Notes: a model not told the origin generated them from the letters alone. A stretch of 17,642 nt of DNA from Gracilaria caudata (GCA_030374735.1 JASCIV010000521.1:1-17642); one strand, 5' to 3'. Counted from the stretch's first letter, positions 8,265-17,278 are shown. Numbers and translations: made by a program.

Positions 8265-8659
8265 GGCCCGCGTTCTGCGAAGTGCCATCGTTGTCCGCAG
8301 GGTACATATTGTTCACGACGCGGGACCGCTAATTGTATAGGGTGTCCTAGTGGTACTTTCAGCGCTGCAGTTGGAGCAAAATCTCCACTCATATGCAAGA
8401 CATGATGCCCCAAGGGGCGCTTCAGCAACGTACCATTTAGGGGAAATGGTACCGCCAAGTGCACGAGATGTTTCCCTGGTAAGTATTCGGATCAGATTGG
8501 AAGTCGATTCTGTAAGAATTGTCCGGCAGGAGAACGTTTAGTACTACAGTTGGAGCCATATCTACGTTTGTTTGCAAATCCTGCCCTAATGAAACCTTCA
8601 GCTATGCCGGAGCTACAAAATGTACAAGGTGCAATGCCTCAACAAAAAGAATATTTTAA
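8265..8659 (+). pseudogene. GCC2/GCC3 (ephrin-receptor-like) Cys-rich repeat protein, remnant
   Basis: About five tandem repeats of the form CxxCPxGTFSxxxGxxxC are visible. Examples are CHRCPQGTYC (8283 on), CIGCPSGTFSAAVGA, CPKGRF, CFPGKYSDQIG and CKNCPAG. A TGA at 8403-8405 falls directly after CKT, just before CPKG. Near 8526-8531 the frame changes by one base: RTFSTTVGA, CKSCPNETFS and CTRC continue in the other frame to TAA 8657-8659. Such repeats normally lie in secreted or cell-surface proteins. Signal peptide, start and membrane anchor are not found, so this is a 5'-truncated dead fragment. A pyrimidine tract ending in TAG at 8249-8264 looks like a splice acceptor, so an exon origin is possible. 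Confidence 0.66.
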
Positions 8660-9001
8660 GCGTTTAATATATCATTTAGTTTAAAGTTTACAACATATGA
8701 GACAACGACAAGAAAAATTCGGAACAAAATTTATACCTTAAAATTTTCTATGCTCCTTTTCAACAATGTATAGACATAAACACTAATATTACAAACAATC
8801 ACTTTGATACGAACTACATACTTTTTTAGCCAATTATTTTGTTAGGAAAGAGTCTGAGTTTAAGAGAGATACACGTTCTTATTTCATTTGGTCTTCTTGA
8901 AATGTACACACGTTTTGGTTAAGAAATTGATATTTATATTTTTTGAAATATATTAATTAAAATAATATTTTACATTGAGTTGTTTGAGAATTTGAGGCTA
9001 T
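8660..9001. other. AT-rich stretch, no gene seen
   Basis: Very AT-rich sequence with stops in all frames and an imperfect AT palindrome near 8945-8969. It begins the AT-rich, gene-poor block that runs to about 12670. Confidence 0.55.
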
Positions 9002-9082
9002 TGTAGCAACAGCTCTGGCTTTTATTCCGCCCAATTGCGCCGTTTTGGGGAACGCAAGTTCAAGAGGGGAAGCTGTGTAGAT

Positions 9083-9439
9083 GCCAGAGGTTGGTGCCCA
9101 AGTTCGGTGGCGGCCATTGTCCCTACTCTATGCATGACATTGAAAAAAAGTTCTGTTATTCATGCCGCATTGAACCATTTGGATTTTTCGCAAGAATCGT
9201 AGAATTGGTTTTGTTTAGAAGAGGTTCTGGCCTCTGTGCGCCAAAATGTGGACACCGTGTACACAGCTTTGGAGGACTATCGTTTGATCGGGCACAATAC
9301 TGTGGTCCGCCAGCCCCGCGACTTGGACACGTGGGGCCCGGGTCCAGTCATGGACCTGGAGGCCGAGGAAGTAAATTCGGGAGAGGAGTCTTCCACCTCA
9401 TACACGTGGACTATCTTATCTACGGATAGCTCGCGTTAG
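9083..9439 (+). pseudogene. Dead gene, copy 1 of a duplicated family
   Basis: In the frame ending at TAG 9437-9439 the sequence is open from before 9002 except for TAG 9200-9202. It reads HLDFSQES, stop, then NWFCLEEVLASV and DYRLIGHNTVV. It aligns without gaps to the copy at 9555-9779, offset 475 bases, with about 22 identities in 74 positions and shared HLD, NWF, EVL and R.IG. The TAG stands where copy 2 has TGG (Trp). The C-terminal 45 residues are acidic and Ser-rich and have no match in copy 2. The family is not recognised. Confidence 0.52.
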
Positions 9440-9468
9440 CGCCAAAGTAAACCCAACGTTTGATTCTC

Positions 9469-9493
9469 ATTGGCCACATTTTGGCGCGAGAAA
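9469..9493 (+). promoter_or_regulatory. Reverse CCAAT plus E2F-like site
   Basis: ATTGG (9469-9473) is followed by TTTTGGCGCGAGAAA (9479-9493), close to the E2F consensus TTTSSCGC. The pair lies 62-86 bases before the first ATG (9555) of copy 2, a sensible promoter position. Short motifs only. Confidence 0.22.
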
Positions 9494-9554
9494 TTTCGCT
9501 CTCTCCTTTATTCTGCGAGGGGTCTCTCACCTAGTACCGCCGGCAATCCTTAGG

Positions 9555-9985
9555 ATGGCTAGATGTGGTGTACATGATGGTAAAGATGCCATGGATCCCA
9601 TACTTGGTGATTTGCTGGAAAACTTTTTCCTCATTCAAGCAGGTTAAAAACATCTGGATGTGCAAATTGATGAATGGAATTGGTTCTTCTTCAAAGAAGT
9701 TCTGGTCGAAGCAAAGCCCCACATTGATCTCGTTTCTTCAAATAGGGACAAATTTCGTGTGATTGGTACGCGGGTAATATAGGTTCTAGGAAAACAGGGG
9801 TTCTAGATTCGACTGAGGCGGTAGGAGGGAAATATTTGGATTTGAAAGCCATACAAGCTGTGGATTTTTCGAGTGCCAGCGTAGATTCTATGTTCCGTAC
9901 CAAAATCATGAAAAATTCTTTAGGCATACAAAAATACCACAGCATGGTAGAAAGCCAAAAGCATTGTATACTGCTAAACTTTTGA
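9555..9985 (+). pseudogene. Dead gene, copy 2 of a duplicated family
   Basis: ATG 9555 starts a frame reading MARCGVHDGKDAMDPILGDL on to HLDVQIDEWNWFFFKEVLV and FRVIG. It is broken by TAA 9645-9647, exactly where copy 1 has TTG (Leu), and ends at TAG 9780. From about 9764 the next frame is open and protein-like (YLDLKAIQAVDFSSASVDSM, then KYHSMVESQKHCILLNF) to TGA 9983-9985, indicating a frameshift near 9760-9780. No known domain is recognised. The minus-strand ORFs here are shadows. Confidence 0.52.
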
Positions 9986-10013
9986 GAACATTTTTGGCCC
10001 TGAAAAAAAAAAA

Positions 10014-10265
10014 AACGTTTTTACGCTGATCATCGAAATTAATGATCCCGAAATGGGTTTTATCGCCGGTCAATTACGAGAGGAAAGGGAGGAAACATCT
10101 CAATTTAATTTTGAAAGTTTGATTAAAGTGTTCACGTGTAGTACTAAGCGGAACAACTATCATTGACTATTCATTAGACAGGTTCAACAGGGCTCGTTCC
10201 GCAATCCGTAGGATAGGACCGTTGCTCGTGTCCACTACCAAAATTTGGCTAAGCTGCTCATGTGA
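10014..10265 (+). pseudogene. Probable further fragment of the copy 2 gene
   Basis: After a run of 13 A (10003-10015) one frame reads VFTLIIEINDPEMGFIAGQL, REEREETSQFNFESLIKVF and continues through TGA 10164 and TAG 10209 to TGA 10263, with protein-like segments (IRQVQQGSFRN; ARVHYQNLAKLLM) between the stops. It could be the 3' part of the gene at 9555 after a further frame change at the A-run. No match in copy 1. Unrecognised. Confidence 0.3.
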
Positions 10266-11348
10266 AAATGAAAAATGAGTATTAGATTAAATTGAAGGCT
10301 TCCAGTAGGCCATAAAATAACTAGCAGAGATCCTCGAGCAACGTAAAATGACCCACATATATCAGAGCTCGCCTTCTCCGTGAATTCTGGTTGATACATT
10401 GCTGGTTCTGGAATAAGTATTTCGTACCACTCTAATTTTAGTCCTCCAAGGATATATATAGACGGCCTTTTTCTGAATTAATTGACTACGACATTGATAA
10501 AATGGCAGTAGGTTCTTTTTACGCCACATTCGGAGGAAGAATCCTTCCTGACTTTCGTTGGGTCCCAAAATAACGACAGATAAAAAGAAGGCCTTGCAAA
10601 ACACAGATATAGAAAAGAAATTCTCTGACATATGTGGAAAAATGTTTTTGCTATACCGCTTCTTATACGTGGACGACATATAATTTGATGTCCCGTGATT
10701 GCTTCGATGTCATTTTATGGGCCCAAAAATGAGAAACTCACGTGAAATACCGTTATGGATATTGGAAAAAGACATATGAGCATAAACGCAATATACATTT
10801 CTCTTTCTCGTGTATCAAGTTCTCAAATTCCAAGATATATACTTATGTCAAGCCAATATACACCGCTTTTCAGGGTGCCGAGGGATTTCCCCAGCTACAC
10901 ATATTTTGAACGCCTTTGGGATTCAAGCAGTACATCTTCGTTCTCCTCATCAATACTTGAAAAAAAGGTCTTGATGAAATGCCCTACTGTCCATGTTCCA
11001 GTCTCTGGGAAAAGAAATGAATTGTATTTCTGTCCTGCTTTTATTTTTGAGATATCTTCAATTTCGGAATTTCTTTAGAAGATTGCGCAACTAAATTTAG
11101 GCTTTGTTTAGAGGAATGCGCAACTAAATTTAGGGACAAGGAGTATGTGTGTTCCACAATTAATGGGATTAGACTGTAGAATCTATATTTATGTGTTCAC
11201 AGGAAACGATTTAAATCTCTTAGTCTCTGAACTCCAGAACTGAGCCCATTTGCATGAACGGTGAAGTAAACTTGTCAGCATTCCTCCGAATTCATCTGTA
11301 CTGGACATGAAAACTTAAATTACACTTTCCAATGAACTTAGATGTTTC
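10266..11348. other. AT-rich stretch with weak ORFs
   Basis: A plus-strand ORF of 107 codons (10755-11078, ATG start) and a minus-strand one of 105 codons (10679-10362) are open but motif-free. Another plus-strand frame at 10890-11070 is nearly as open, so neither is convincing. Apart from the 28-bp direct repeat at 11074-11134 nothing else is seen. Confidence 0.3.
11074..11134. repeat. Two direct repeats of 28 bp
   Basis: The units 11074-11101 and 11107-11134 differ at only three positions and share TGCGCAACTAAATTTAGG. They are separated by five bases. The first starts within the last codons of the weak ORF ending at 11078. Confidence 0.8.
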
Positions 11349-11684
11349 CTACCTTTTATTTCGTATTTGACCAGCATATATAACCATTTCGGAACCATTG
11401 TCTTCGATGATCAGTGTAGAAACGAGGTGTCTACCGCTAACGAGCATATTTTTAATATACTGAATATACAATATTTTAATGCATATATTACAATTGGTAC
11501 AACCCCCTAAAATTTCCAAGAAGATGCGGTATGGTTCAAAACACTTGAGACTTTCAGAAAGTTTACCTGTGACGCCTCGGAGTGTAACAGACACGTGGTA
11601 AAGTACTTTTCCATGACCCCCCAGAACGTATTTTCCCGGCCGATTTGAGATCGGGACTATAGATAGACTGACAACCCAGATCAA
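11349..11684 (-). CDS. Weak hypothetical ORF
   Basis: The frame is open from just after a TGA near 11703 to its stop at 11349, about 111 codons, but has no ATG at the beginning. It contains RPGKYVLGGHGKVLYHVSV and CTNCNIC. Codon use and composition are AT-rich like the flanks. It may be a decayed gene piece or chance; no domain is recognised. Confidence 0.2.
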   Translation of the reverse strand: MIWVVSLSIVPISNRPGKYVLGGHGKVLYHVSVTLRGVTGKLSESLKCFEPYRIFLEILGGCTNCNICIKILYIQYIKNMLVSGRHLVSTLIIEDNGSEMVIYAGQIRNKR

Positions 11685-11780
11685 GCAGGTATACGATTGT
11701 CACCGCCGCTTGTTGCCGATTGGCCTAGCCGGAGACTACACGTGCAGAAAATGTTCCTGCGATACCGACAGCTAGGATCT

Positions 11781-11817
11781 TGATAACGCGTTCGTCGTGA
11801 TGACGACAGCGTTATCA
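11781..11817. repeat. Hairpin 1 of the foldback array
   Basis: TGATAACGC (11781-11789) is complementary to GCGTTATCA (11809-11817). Inside, TCGTC (11792-11796) pairs with GACGA (11802-11806) around a five-base loop. The right arm is the first bases of the 11810 repeat unit. Confidence 0.75.
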
Positions 11818-11830
11818 GACTTAGTAATTA

Positions 11831-11885
11831 GATGTCGCCAGCACGACAAACCTCTGCACAAGAGGTTTGTCGTGTTGGCGACATC
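11831..11885. repeat. Hairpin 2, 25-bp stem with 5-base loop
   Basis: 11831-11855 is complementary to 11861-11885 over 25 bases with one G:T mismatch, around the loop GCACA. The outer end is GATGTCGCC/GGCGACATC. A shorter, more diverged version recurs at 12124-12175. The near-perfect stem implies recent formation or selection. Confidence 0.92.
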
Positions 11886-11910
11886 AGCTTCGAAACGCAG
11901 ATAATGTTGG

Positions 11911-11962
11911 CTCCGTTTCAAGAAGAAAATAAATTAGATTCTATTTTCTTCTTGAAACGGAG
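11911..11962. repeat. Hairpin 3, perfect 21-bp stem, plus tandem copies
   Basis: 11911-11931 is perfectly complementary to 11942-11962, with the loop AATTAGATTC. The element repeats with a 43-bp period: a second hairpin has arms 11963-11974 and 11985-11996 and the identical loop, and a degenerate third piece follows at 12007-12030. Confidence 0.92.
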
Positions 11963-12264
11963 AAGAAGAAAATAAATTAGATTCTATTTTCTTCTTGAAA
12001 CGCAAAACAGATTCTATGTTCTTCTTGAACCGCAGCCAACGCCAACACTGCAGAAGAAAGACAATGCTGACCAGCAGATAGCTGTTTTTGTCATGAAGAA
12101 GACGTTATCAGACTGAGTAATTCGATGTCGCCAACACGACAATCTTCTGCAGAGGTTTGTCGTGTTGGGGACATCAGCATCGAAACTTAAGTAGTGTTGG
12201 TTGCGTTTCTAAACGCAGCCAACGCCAACACAGCAGAAGAAAGACAATGCTGACCAGCAGAAAG

Positions 12265-12670
12265 GAAATCAGAGAAAGAATAACAATGATTCAGCAATAC
12301 GTGTGTACAATACATGCCATATTTTTTTCACTTAAATAGACCTCCTACGCATGCTACACACTCAAGTCGTGCACTCGCCGCTCGACCTCCATAGCATGAA
12401 CTTCATCTACAATTATGCACGATAAAACGGGTACCAACAGTTTGACACTCTACCGAGACCTATGTTCCCTTTTTGTTGAACAAGAAATTTCGTTCTGTTT
12501 TTCCGTGCATGTCATATTACAGCGCATTGTTTTCTTCTCCCAAGAGTCCAATTTTTTTCATCCGACGCAGCACAGTTACACAAGTTCAATCAAAAACATT
12601 CAAATATTGATTGACTTCATTATTCAAATACGCATGCTTGGCTGTTCTTGTCTAGCTTCTTTTAGACTTG
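12265..12670. other. Intergenic, no gene seen
   Basis: AT-rich sequence with two short ORFs (12157-12339 and 12415-12675) lacking motifs. It ends at the TATA box of the Ser-rich gene and probably holds its upstream control region. Confidence 0.4.
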
Positions 12671-12677
12671 TATAAAA
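12671..12677 (+). promoter_or_regulatory. TATA box of the Ser-rich gene
   Basis: TATAAAA is followed by no ATG at all until 12859, the ATG of the long coding region. A transcript starting about 30 bases downstream would have a pyrimidine-rich leader of about 160 bases ending at that ATG. Confidence 0.45.
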
Positions 12678-12858
12678 CCCCCTCCTCACCGAGTGCTGCT
12701 GCGTGTCTGCTTCTTGTCTTGCAACCACGAATTTCCCATCCTTCAGTTTTATTTCTTTTATTGTGTTTCTATCTCGACAAGCACACTTTTTGGCCAACTT
12801 GAGGTTCTCCACCTCCACAATTCCCATCCATTTTGTTTATACCACGTCGGTATTTGCA

Positions 12859-15478
12859 ATGAACTCTGTTCTTGATCAATTGGAAACGGGTTCCTCATGC
12901 CTTTCAAAATCCAAGCCCGTGGATAGCTCCGGTGATTCCACGGCCTTAATGGGGATCAAAAAAGGCTGTGGAGAAAACAAAAGAAACGTTTATGACGGTA
13001 GAAGAGGACGTCAACTAAGAGCAAAGAAGCAATCAGGTTGTGTTGAAAAATCGTCGTCGTTGAAATCCGTCATTATTTCTCATTCCGTTGCTCGCTTGAC
13101 GGTTTGTAATCCACGACGAAATGGTCATTGTTTGAATGAAGGAACAGCTGCTCCCGATAAACCGGAAACACAGCAACTGTCCAGCACATCGCACAGGGGT
13201 CTGATGCTTCAATCTTCTCGCGCTTCTGCAGTTACTCTGAGTTCCATTGCGGGACAGCATCTTCGGCGAGAAGATGAAGGTCGCTTTTCTCCTCGCTCAT
13301 CAGGGCGCAAATGAAAGTCTAAGCAGATAAACTTTGGCGGTGGGCGTCCTCTTCCATCGCTACTCGATTTACCGAAGTTGAAAATGATCTCTTTTCGTGA
13401 GTCGTCAAGTGATTCTAATCGATCCGCGTCGTTCGAGCCAAAATTTGATGCGCCAATCCGTGTCCCAAAATCAAAAAAAGCAATGTTAGGCTTGTTCCTC
13501 GAGCAATGAAGTTTTGGTTGAAAATGAAGACGTCTACATTGGTCCTCATGTACCATTTTGTTCTTCGACAATTGATGCAAGTCACGCCGAAATTCAGCAA
13601 CAAAGTACACATTTCATTCCATCGCAACACGCTTCAAAACCTGTTTTAAAGGCTTTGACCAGATCCAAGTCACCGGCGGCACGATGCCAGGCACGTCATG
13701 GTACGAGCACTAATCTTGGTTCGGGCCACCTCTGCACACAGTCATCAATCGCCGTTGAAAACGAAGAGGCCGGCCTGCGCCGTGGTCTCGCACATCGTTC
13801 TTCCTATCTGAATGCGAATCACCTCACATGCCAGCCTCAGCAAGCGCAATTCGTTTCATTTCGAAACGCTTCGAAGCCTGCTGTGAAGGCTTCGAGCAGC
13901 TCCAATGCACCGTCGTTGGAATCGTCTGCTGAGATTCATCAAGGTGTTGCCCCTTTTCGATCTCCGCCTGAAAAGGTCTCGTCATGGCCACTTGAAGTCG
14001 ACGACAGGGATAATAATCAAAATGGAGTAACGCCAGTTCCGGCTCCAGCGAGAACTCGTCAACCGCCTGACGGTAAGGGATCGGAAACGGCCCCAATTCA
14101 TAGCCGTCACAGTCGTTCTTCTTTTTCTCGTTGTGCCTCCCGCAAGCCACTCTCTGCGGCGGTGTCCAACACAACGCCGGCTCCTGCTGCAATTCCCTTT
14201 CTGACCAAAGCGGCAAGCTCGCAGTTCGCCTCACAACAGTGAACACCGAATCTGTGATTCCTCTGGATTTGACGTGGGCTCGTCCCTTGCTCGTGTTGCT
14301 GGAAGGCAAGCTGGTTCCCATCCTTCTGGCCATCGGAGCAGGCGCCGCGGCCCAATCCACATCGATGCAGTCCCTCTGCCCCGCCGATCTGGAAAGCCCT
14401 CTCGAGGTATGAAATGGAATGATTCTTGCTTGGAAAGCTCTTCCTCTGATGAGACTTCCCGTTCTTCAGAGTCTTGGACACCGTCACAACAGGACTATCC
14501 TAGCGACCACGACTGCCAAGATCACGTTTCTCTTGAGTCCGAGGCATCCCTTGAAGCTCAGATTGACGAATGGATGTTACCCAGCTCTGCAATCCCCGCA
14601 CTAGAGAACTGGGAGGTTGAGAAAGTAATGGTTGGCGATGGGACGAAGCATGGTAAATTAGAGATGGAGGAGGGCCGCCTTTACGCGTCCACAAGCCAAC
14701 AAGGAGGTTTGGAACACTTCTTTCCCATTCATCGCCGCTCTCTCCGTACCGAATGTCCGGCAACCGCAAATCATAGAGAGTTTCATTGCAAGCACGAGAC
14801 CGAGGCGAGTAAGCCGTTCAACCTTTCTCTGGACCTTGGTGGCCAAGCGACCGCTGCAAAAGGCCAATGCGTGCCTTGCAACGGATTCCGCCCTTCTACC
14901 CTGGGTCATGCGTACGGACGCCGCACTCTGAGGTACGCCGAAGAGCACCCCTGTGTCAGTGTCACCATCGGCGGACACGGCGCGCGCGCTCCAACTCCAT
15001 TGTCTGACAAGCACCTCGTTCGCTCCGCGGGTGAGCTCCGTCATCAGTCTGCTCGTCGCCGGGACTGTCTGGTTGCTGCCTTCACTAACGCCGTGCACCG
15101 CATGGCAGGCAACTCTGCTGCAGACGCGGTGGCCCCGGCTCTTCAAGACGCGGATGGGGAGCTGAAGAATGTGGGCTCGGCTACTCGTGCCATACATCGT
15201 GCCAACGTAGGCTCGGACATTCGCAAAGTCCCGCACATCATCTGCAGGCTGGATGACATTATGAACATCTCCAAGCACCGCTCGGAGGGATTCTTCGTCG
15301 TCCGCCTCCGAACGGGGCACAAGGTTGACGATATCGTTAGTATCGATATCCGCAACCAACTCCGGAAGGCACCCAGAAGTACCCGCTTCGTGTTAAACAT
15401 GACGCCATTCGCATCTGCGGCGGTGGCAACCCCGAAGTGACTGAAGTCCGTGAGATTTATCGTTCCATGTGCCGTTAG
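12859..15478 (+). pseudogene. Long Ser-rich protein with internal repeats and peptidase-like C-terminus, broken frame
   Basis: Four segments in succession read as one protein of about 870 residues. (1) ATG 12859 to TGA 13312-13314, continuing open in the same frame to TGA 13507-13509. (2) The +1 frame, open 13490-14242, containing a duplicated 79-residue unit (from VENED about 13517 and VENEE about 13754, each leading to ASKP). (3) The +1 frame again, open 14205-15440. (4) The -1 frame, from about 15345 to TAG 15476-15478, ending CGGGNPEVTEVREIYRSMCR. Segments 1-3 are Ser-, Arg- and Pro-rich and probably disordered. From about 15050 the sequence is ordered: RRDCLVAAFTNAVHRMAG (Cys codon 15066), then GFFVVRLRTGHKVDDIVSID (His codon 15318), like the Cys and His blocks of papain-fold (C39/OTU-like) peptidases. 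A TATA box lies upstream. Either a decayed gene, an error-rich sequence, or spliced in a way I cannot see. The minus-strand ORF 14658-15359 is a shadow. Confidence 0.52.
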
Positions 15479-15954
15479 TCCAGTGCTCACTCTACTCCTG
15501 CGAGGAAGGTCGTAGCTCAACCTTCTCGGAGACTAGGTTTCTGACGAAGGTTGCTCAGTGAGGTAAACTTTTGGGGCCTTTTCCCTTCTTCTTGGCACGC
15601 GTACAGCATCCCAAATGGAGTGGAGAGAGAGAGAGAGGGAGGGAAGGTGGGTGGCACCGTCTCGGCCAACGTACTGGCTCATAACTCTCGCAATGGGGGC
15701 TTCCTCTCAGTCCCAGCCGGGTTGCATCACGGTCTGCCTAATGCTCCTTCTTGAGTAGACGCACCATCCTTTCAGCCATCGTCCTCTTTTTCTCTCTTTC
15801 TTATGGACATTGGGGCATGCGGGAGAGAATCACGCCAACTAAAGCAACAAGCATGTTTATTGTTCCTTGTTTTCATGTGGCGCTCCACTGTGAAGGCAAA
15901 AAGTTTTCATATTCATTATGCTCGATGATGAGTACTCTGCGTTACGGCCTCGTC
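15479..15954. other. Convergent intergenic region
   Basis: Lies between two converging genes. CAACCTTC (15518-15525) and GAAGGTTG (15546-15553) form an 8-bp stem that may act in transcript ending. A (GA)7 microsatellite follows. A plus-strand ORF at 15751-16128 runs over the 3' end of the minus-strand gene and is judged a shadow. Confidence 0.4.
15623..15637. repeat. (GA)7 microsatellite
   Basis: GAGAGAGAGAGAGAG followed by a G-rich purine tract to about 15653. Simple repeat. Confidence 0.85.
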
Positions 15955-17278
15955 CTAATCCATTTTCTCGAGGGAGTTGGGGCCACTTGCCGCGCTAACC
16001 CATTCCGCGGCGCGCGTAAGTGCTTCCGTCAAGCTATCAGAGATATCCACTTCCAACTCATCGCATTTTTTGTTCAAACGGTGGTAAGCCTCGTACAGCG
16101 AATGTGCCAAATGATTCTCGCCCACTGATGAGTCCAGACGGGCGTTCGTAATCAGCTTCTCGTGCAAGAGTCCAAGAGAGGTCCTCTACTGCGCCTCAGT
16201 GTTCTTCGAACAAATAGTTTGGTGCTGCATGAATCGATTCTGTATCGGAGAAGGTCCGCCATCTCTTTCCACCTCTGCGGGAGCAGGGGAAACCACTAGT
16301 TCATTGTGATCTGCACCACCGGTGTCTCTTAGATGGCCACCTGGGAGACATTGTCGAGCAAACCACCGTGCCTTTGGATAGTAGTCTGGTGCAACGTTTC
16401 GCACCGTAGCACTCCACTTCGTGTGAAGCAGACAAGGTGGATTGTTTCGATACTCCCTCTCATCGTCCATGCCTACGGGATGCCTTGGGATGTCCAGGAA
16501 TCGGTCACTCTGGTAATCGTACAACAAGTACCCTGGACTTGGGGTCTTCTCCCAGTCAATCCCGTTGACATAATCCAACAGCGTTTCAGCATCCGTCACG
16601 CTAAATTTCGTCCCCCTCAAGATGTTTTGGACATATAGTTTCCGAATGAAGCTCACCAATCGGCGAGGAAGCATCATCAAACGTCCATACGGTGCTTTCA
16701 GGTCGTTATCCGCTCCCAGACGCCAGTCCGAAAACTTCAACAGCTTTGGTAAACCGTCACGGGGCGTGTAGAGAAAGGAAAAGAAGGCTAGCAACGGCCC
16801 ATCCGACGTCCACAACAGATCTGACCATCGACGAAAACGTCCCCTTCGGGCACATAATGCCTGTGTAATAAGCCGCAATCGGCGGCGTTGGCACGCAGAG
16901 ATGTCTCGGAACGTCGAAGATGCCTTCCCTGATCATCCGAATTTCCAGGTATACATCACGCCTTCCGTCCTCGAGCATGTCATGGAACTCCTGTTTATGC
17001 GATCCGAAGAAGTAGCCATGCTTGGAACGTATGCGAGCCTCGTGGCTGATTTCTTCGCCACAGCGCTCGCGCTCAGCTGTGAGATAGAAGCCGTCCAATG
17101 GAACAGGCCACGCAAGAAGAGCGAGCAGGTTATGCCCTGCGGGTGGAAACTCAACTTCATCGTGGCTCTTCTGGTTATAATCAAGCCACAGTTGGCAAAA
17201 TATTGTCAAAAGCCGGGACTGATACTTGTGCTCCTCTATACACCCTATGAACACCGAAAATGGCCCAAGTATGGCCAA
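15955..17278 (-). pseudogene. Unrecognised gene broken by frameshift and in-frame TAG
   Basis: Three minus-strand pieces read on as one protein of about 440 residues. Piece 1 (17278 to about 16840) contains HDEVEFPPAGHNLLALLAWP and EGIFDVPRHLCVPTPP. Piece 2 (about 16850 to 16186, next frame) contains FRRWSDLLW, PRRLVSFIRKLYVQNILRG and GYLLYDYQSDRFLDIPRHP. After TAG 16188-16186 the same frame continues to 15955 with a charged helical tail (LYEAYHRLNKKCDELEVDI). The frame change falls in the overlap 16757-16900. The frame is open upstream of 17278 without an ATG, so the start is unknown. Soluble, Trp- and Pro-rich, with no signal or catalytic motif I recognise. A host gene or mobile-element ORF are both possible. 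Confidence 0.48.

Larger units (their letters stand above)
11810..12261. repeat. Two direct copies of a hairpin-bearing repeat unit
   Basis: Unit A (11810-12078) and unit B (12103-12261) share their starts (CGTTATCAGACTxAGTAATT), the GATGTCGCC hairpin and an almost identical 45-base end (CGCAGCCAACGCCAACAC on to GCTGACCAGCAG). Unit A contains about 110 extra bases, the AAGAAGAAAATA hairpin tandem; unit B lacks these. No ORF or terminal transposase is seen, so it is probably a non-autonomous foldback/MITE-like or satellite element. Confidence 0.85.

Noticed and set aside
10666..10677. YVDD reading (reverse transcriptase active-site motif)
   Set aside because: Only FLYVDDI is seen, with stops soon on both sides and none of the other RT blocks; four residues can occur by chance.
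14658..15359. 233-codon minus-strand ORF
   Set aside because: Antisense to the Ser-rich gene, whose C-terminal frame has recognisable Cys/His blocks; the minus reading has no domain.
15751..16128. Plus-strand ORF with a signal-peptide-like start
   Set aside because: Overlaps the minus-strand helical tail, which shares frame with the upstream gene; the hydrophobic start is likely the reverse of that sequence.
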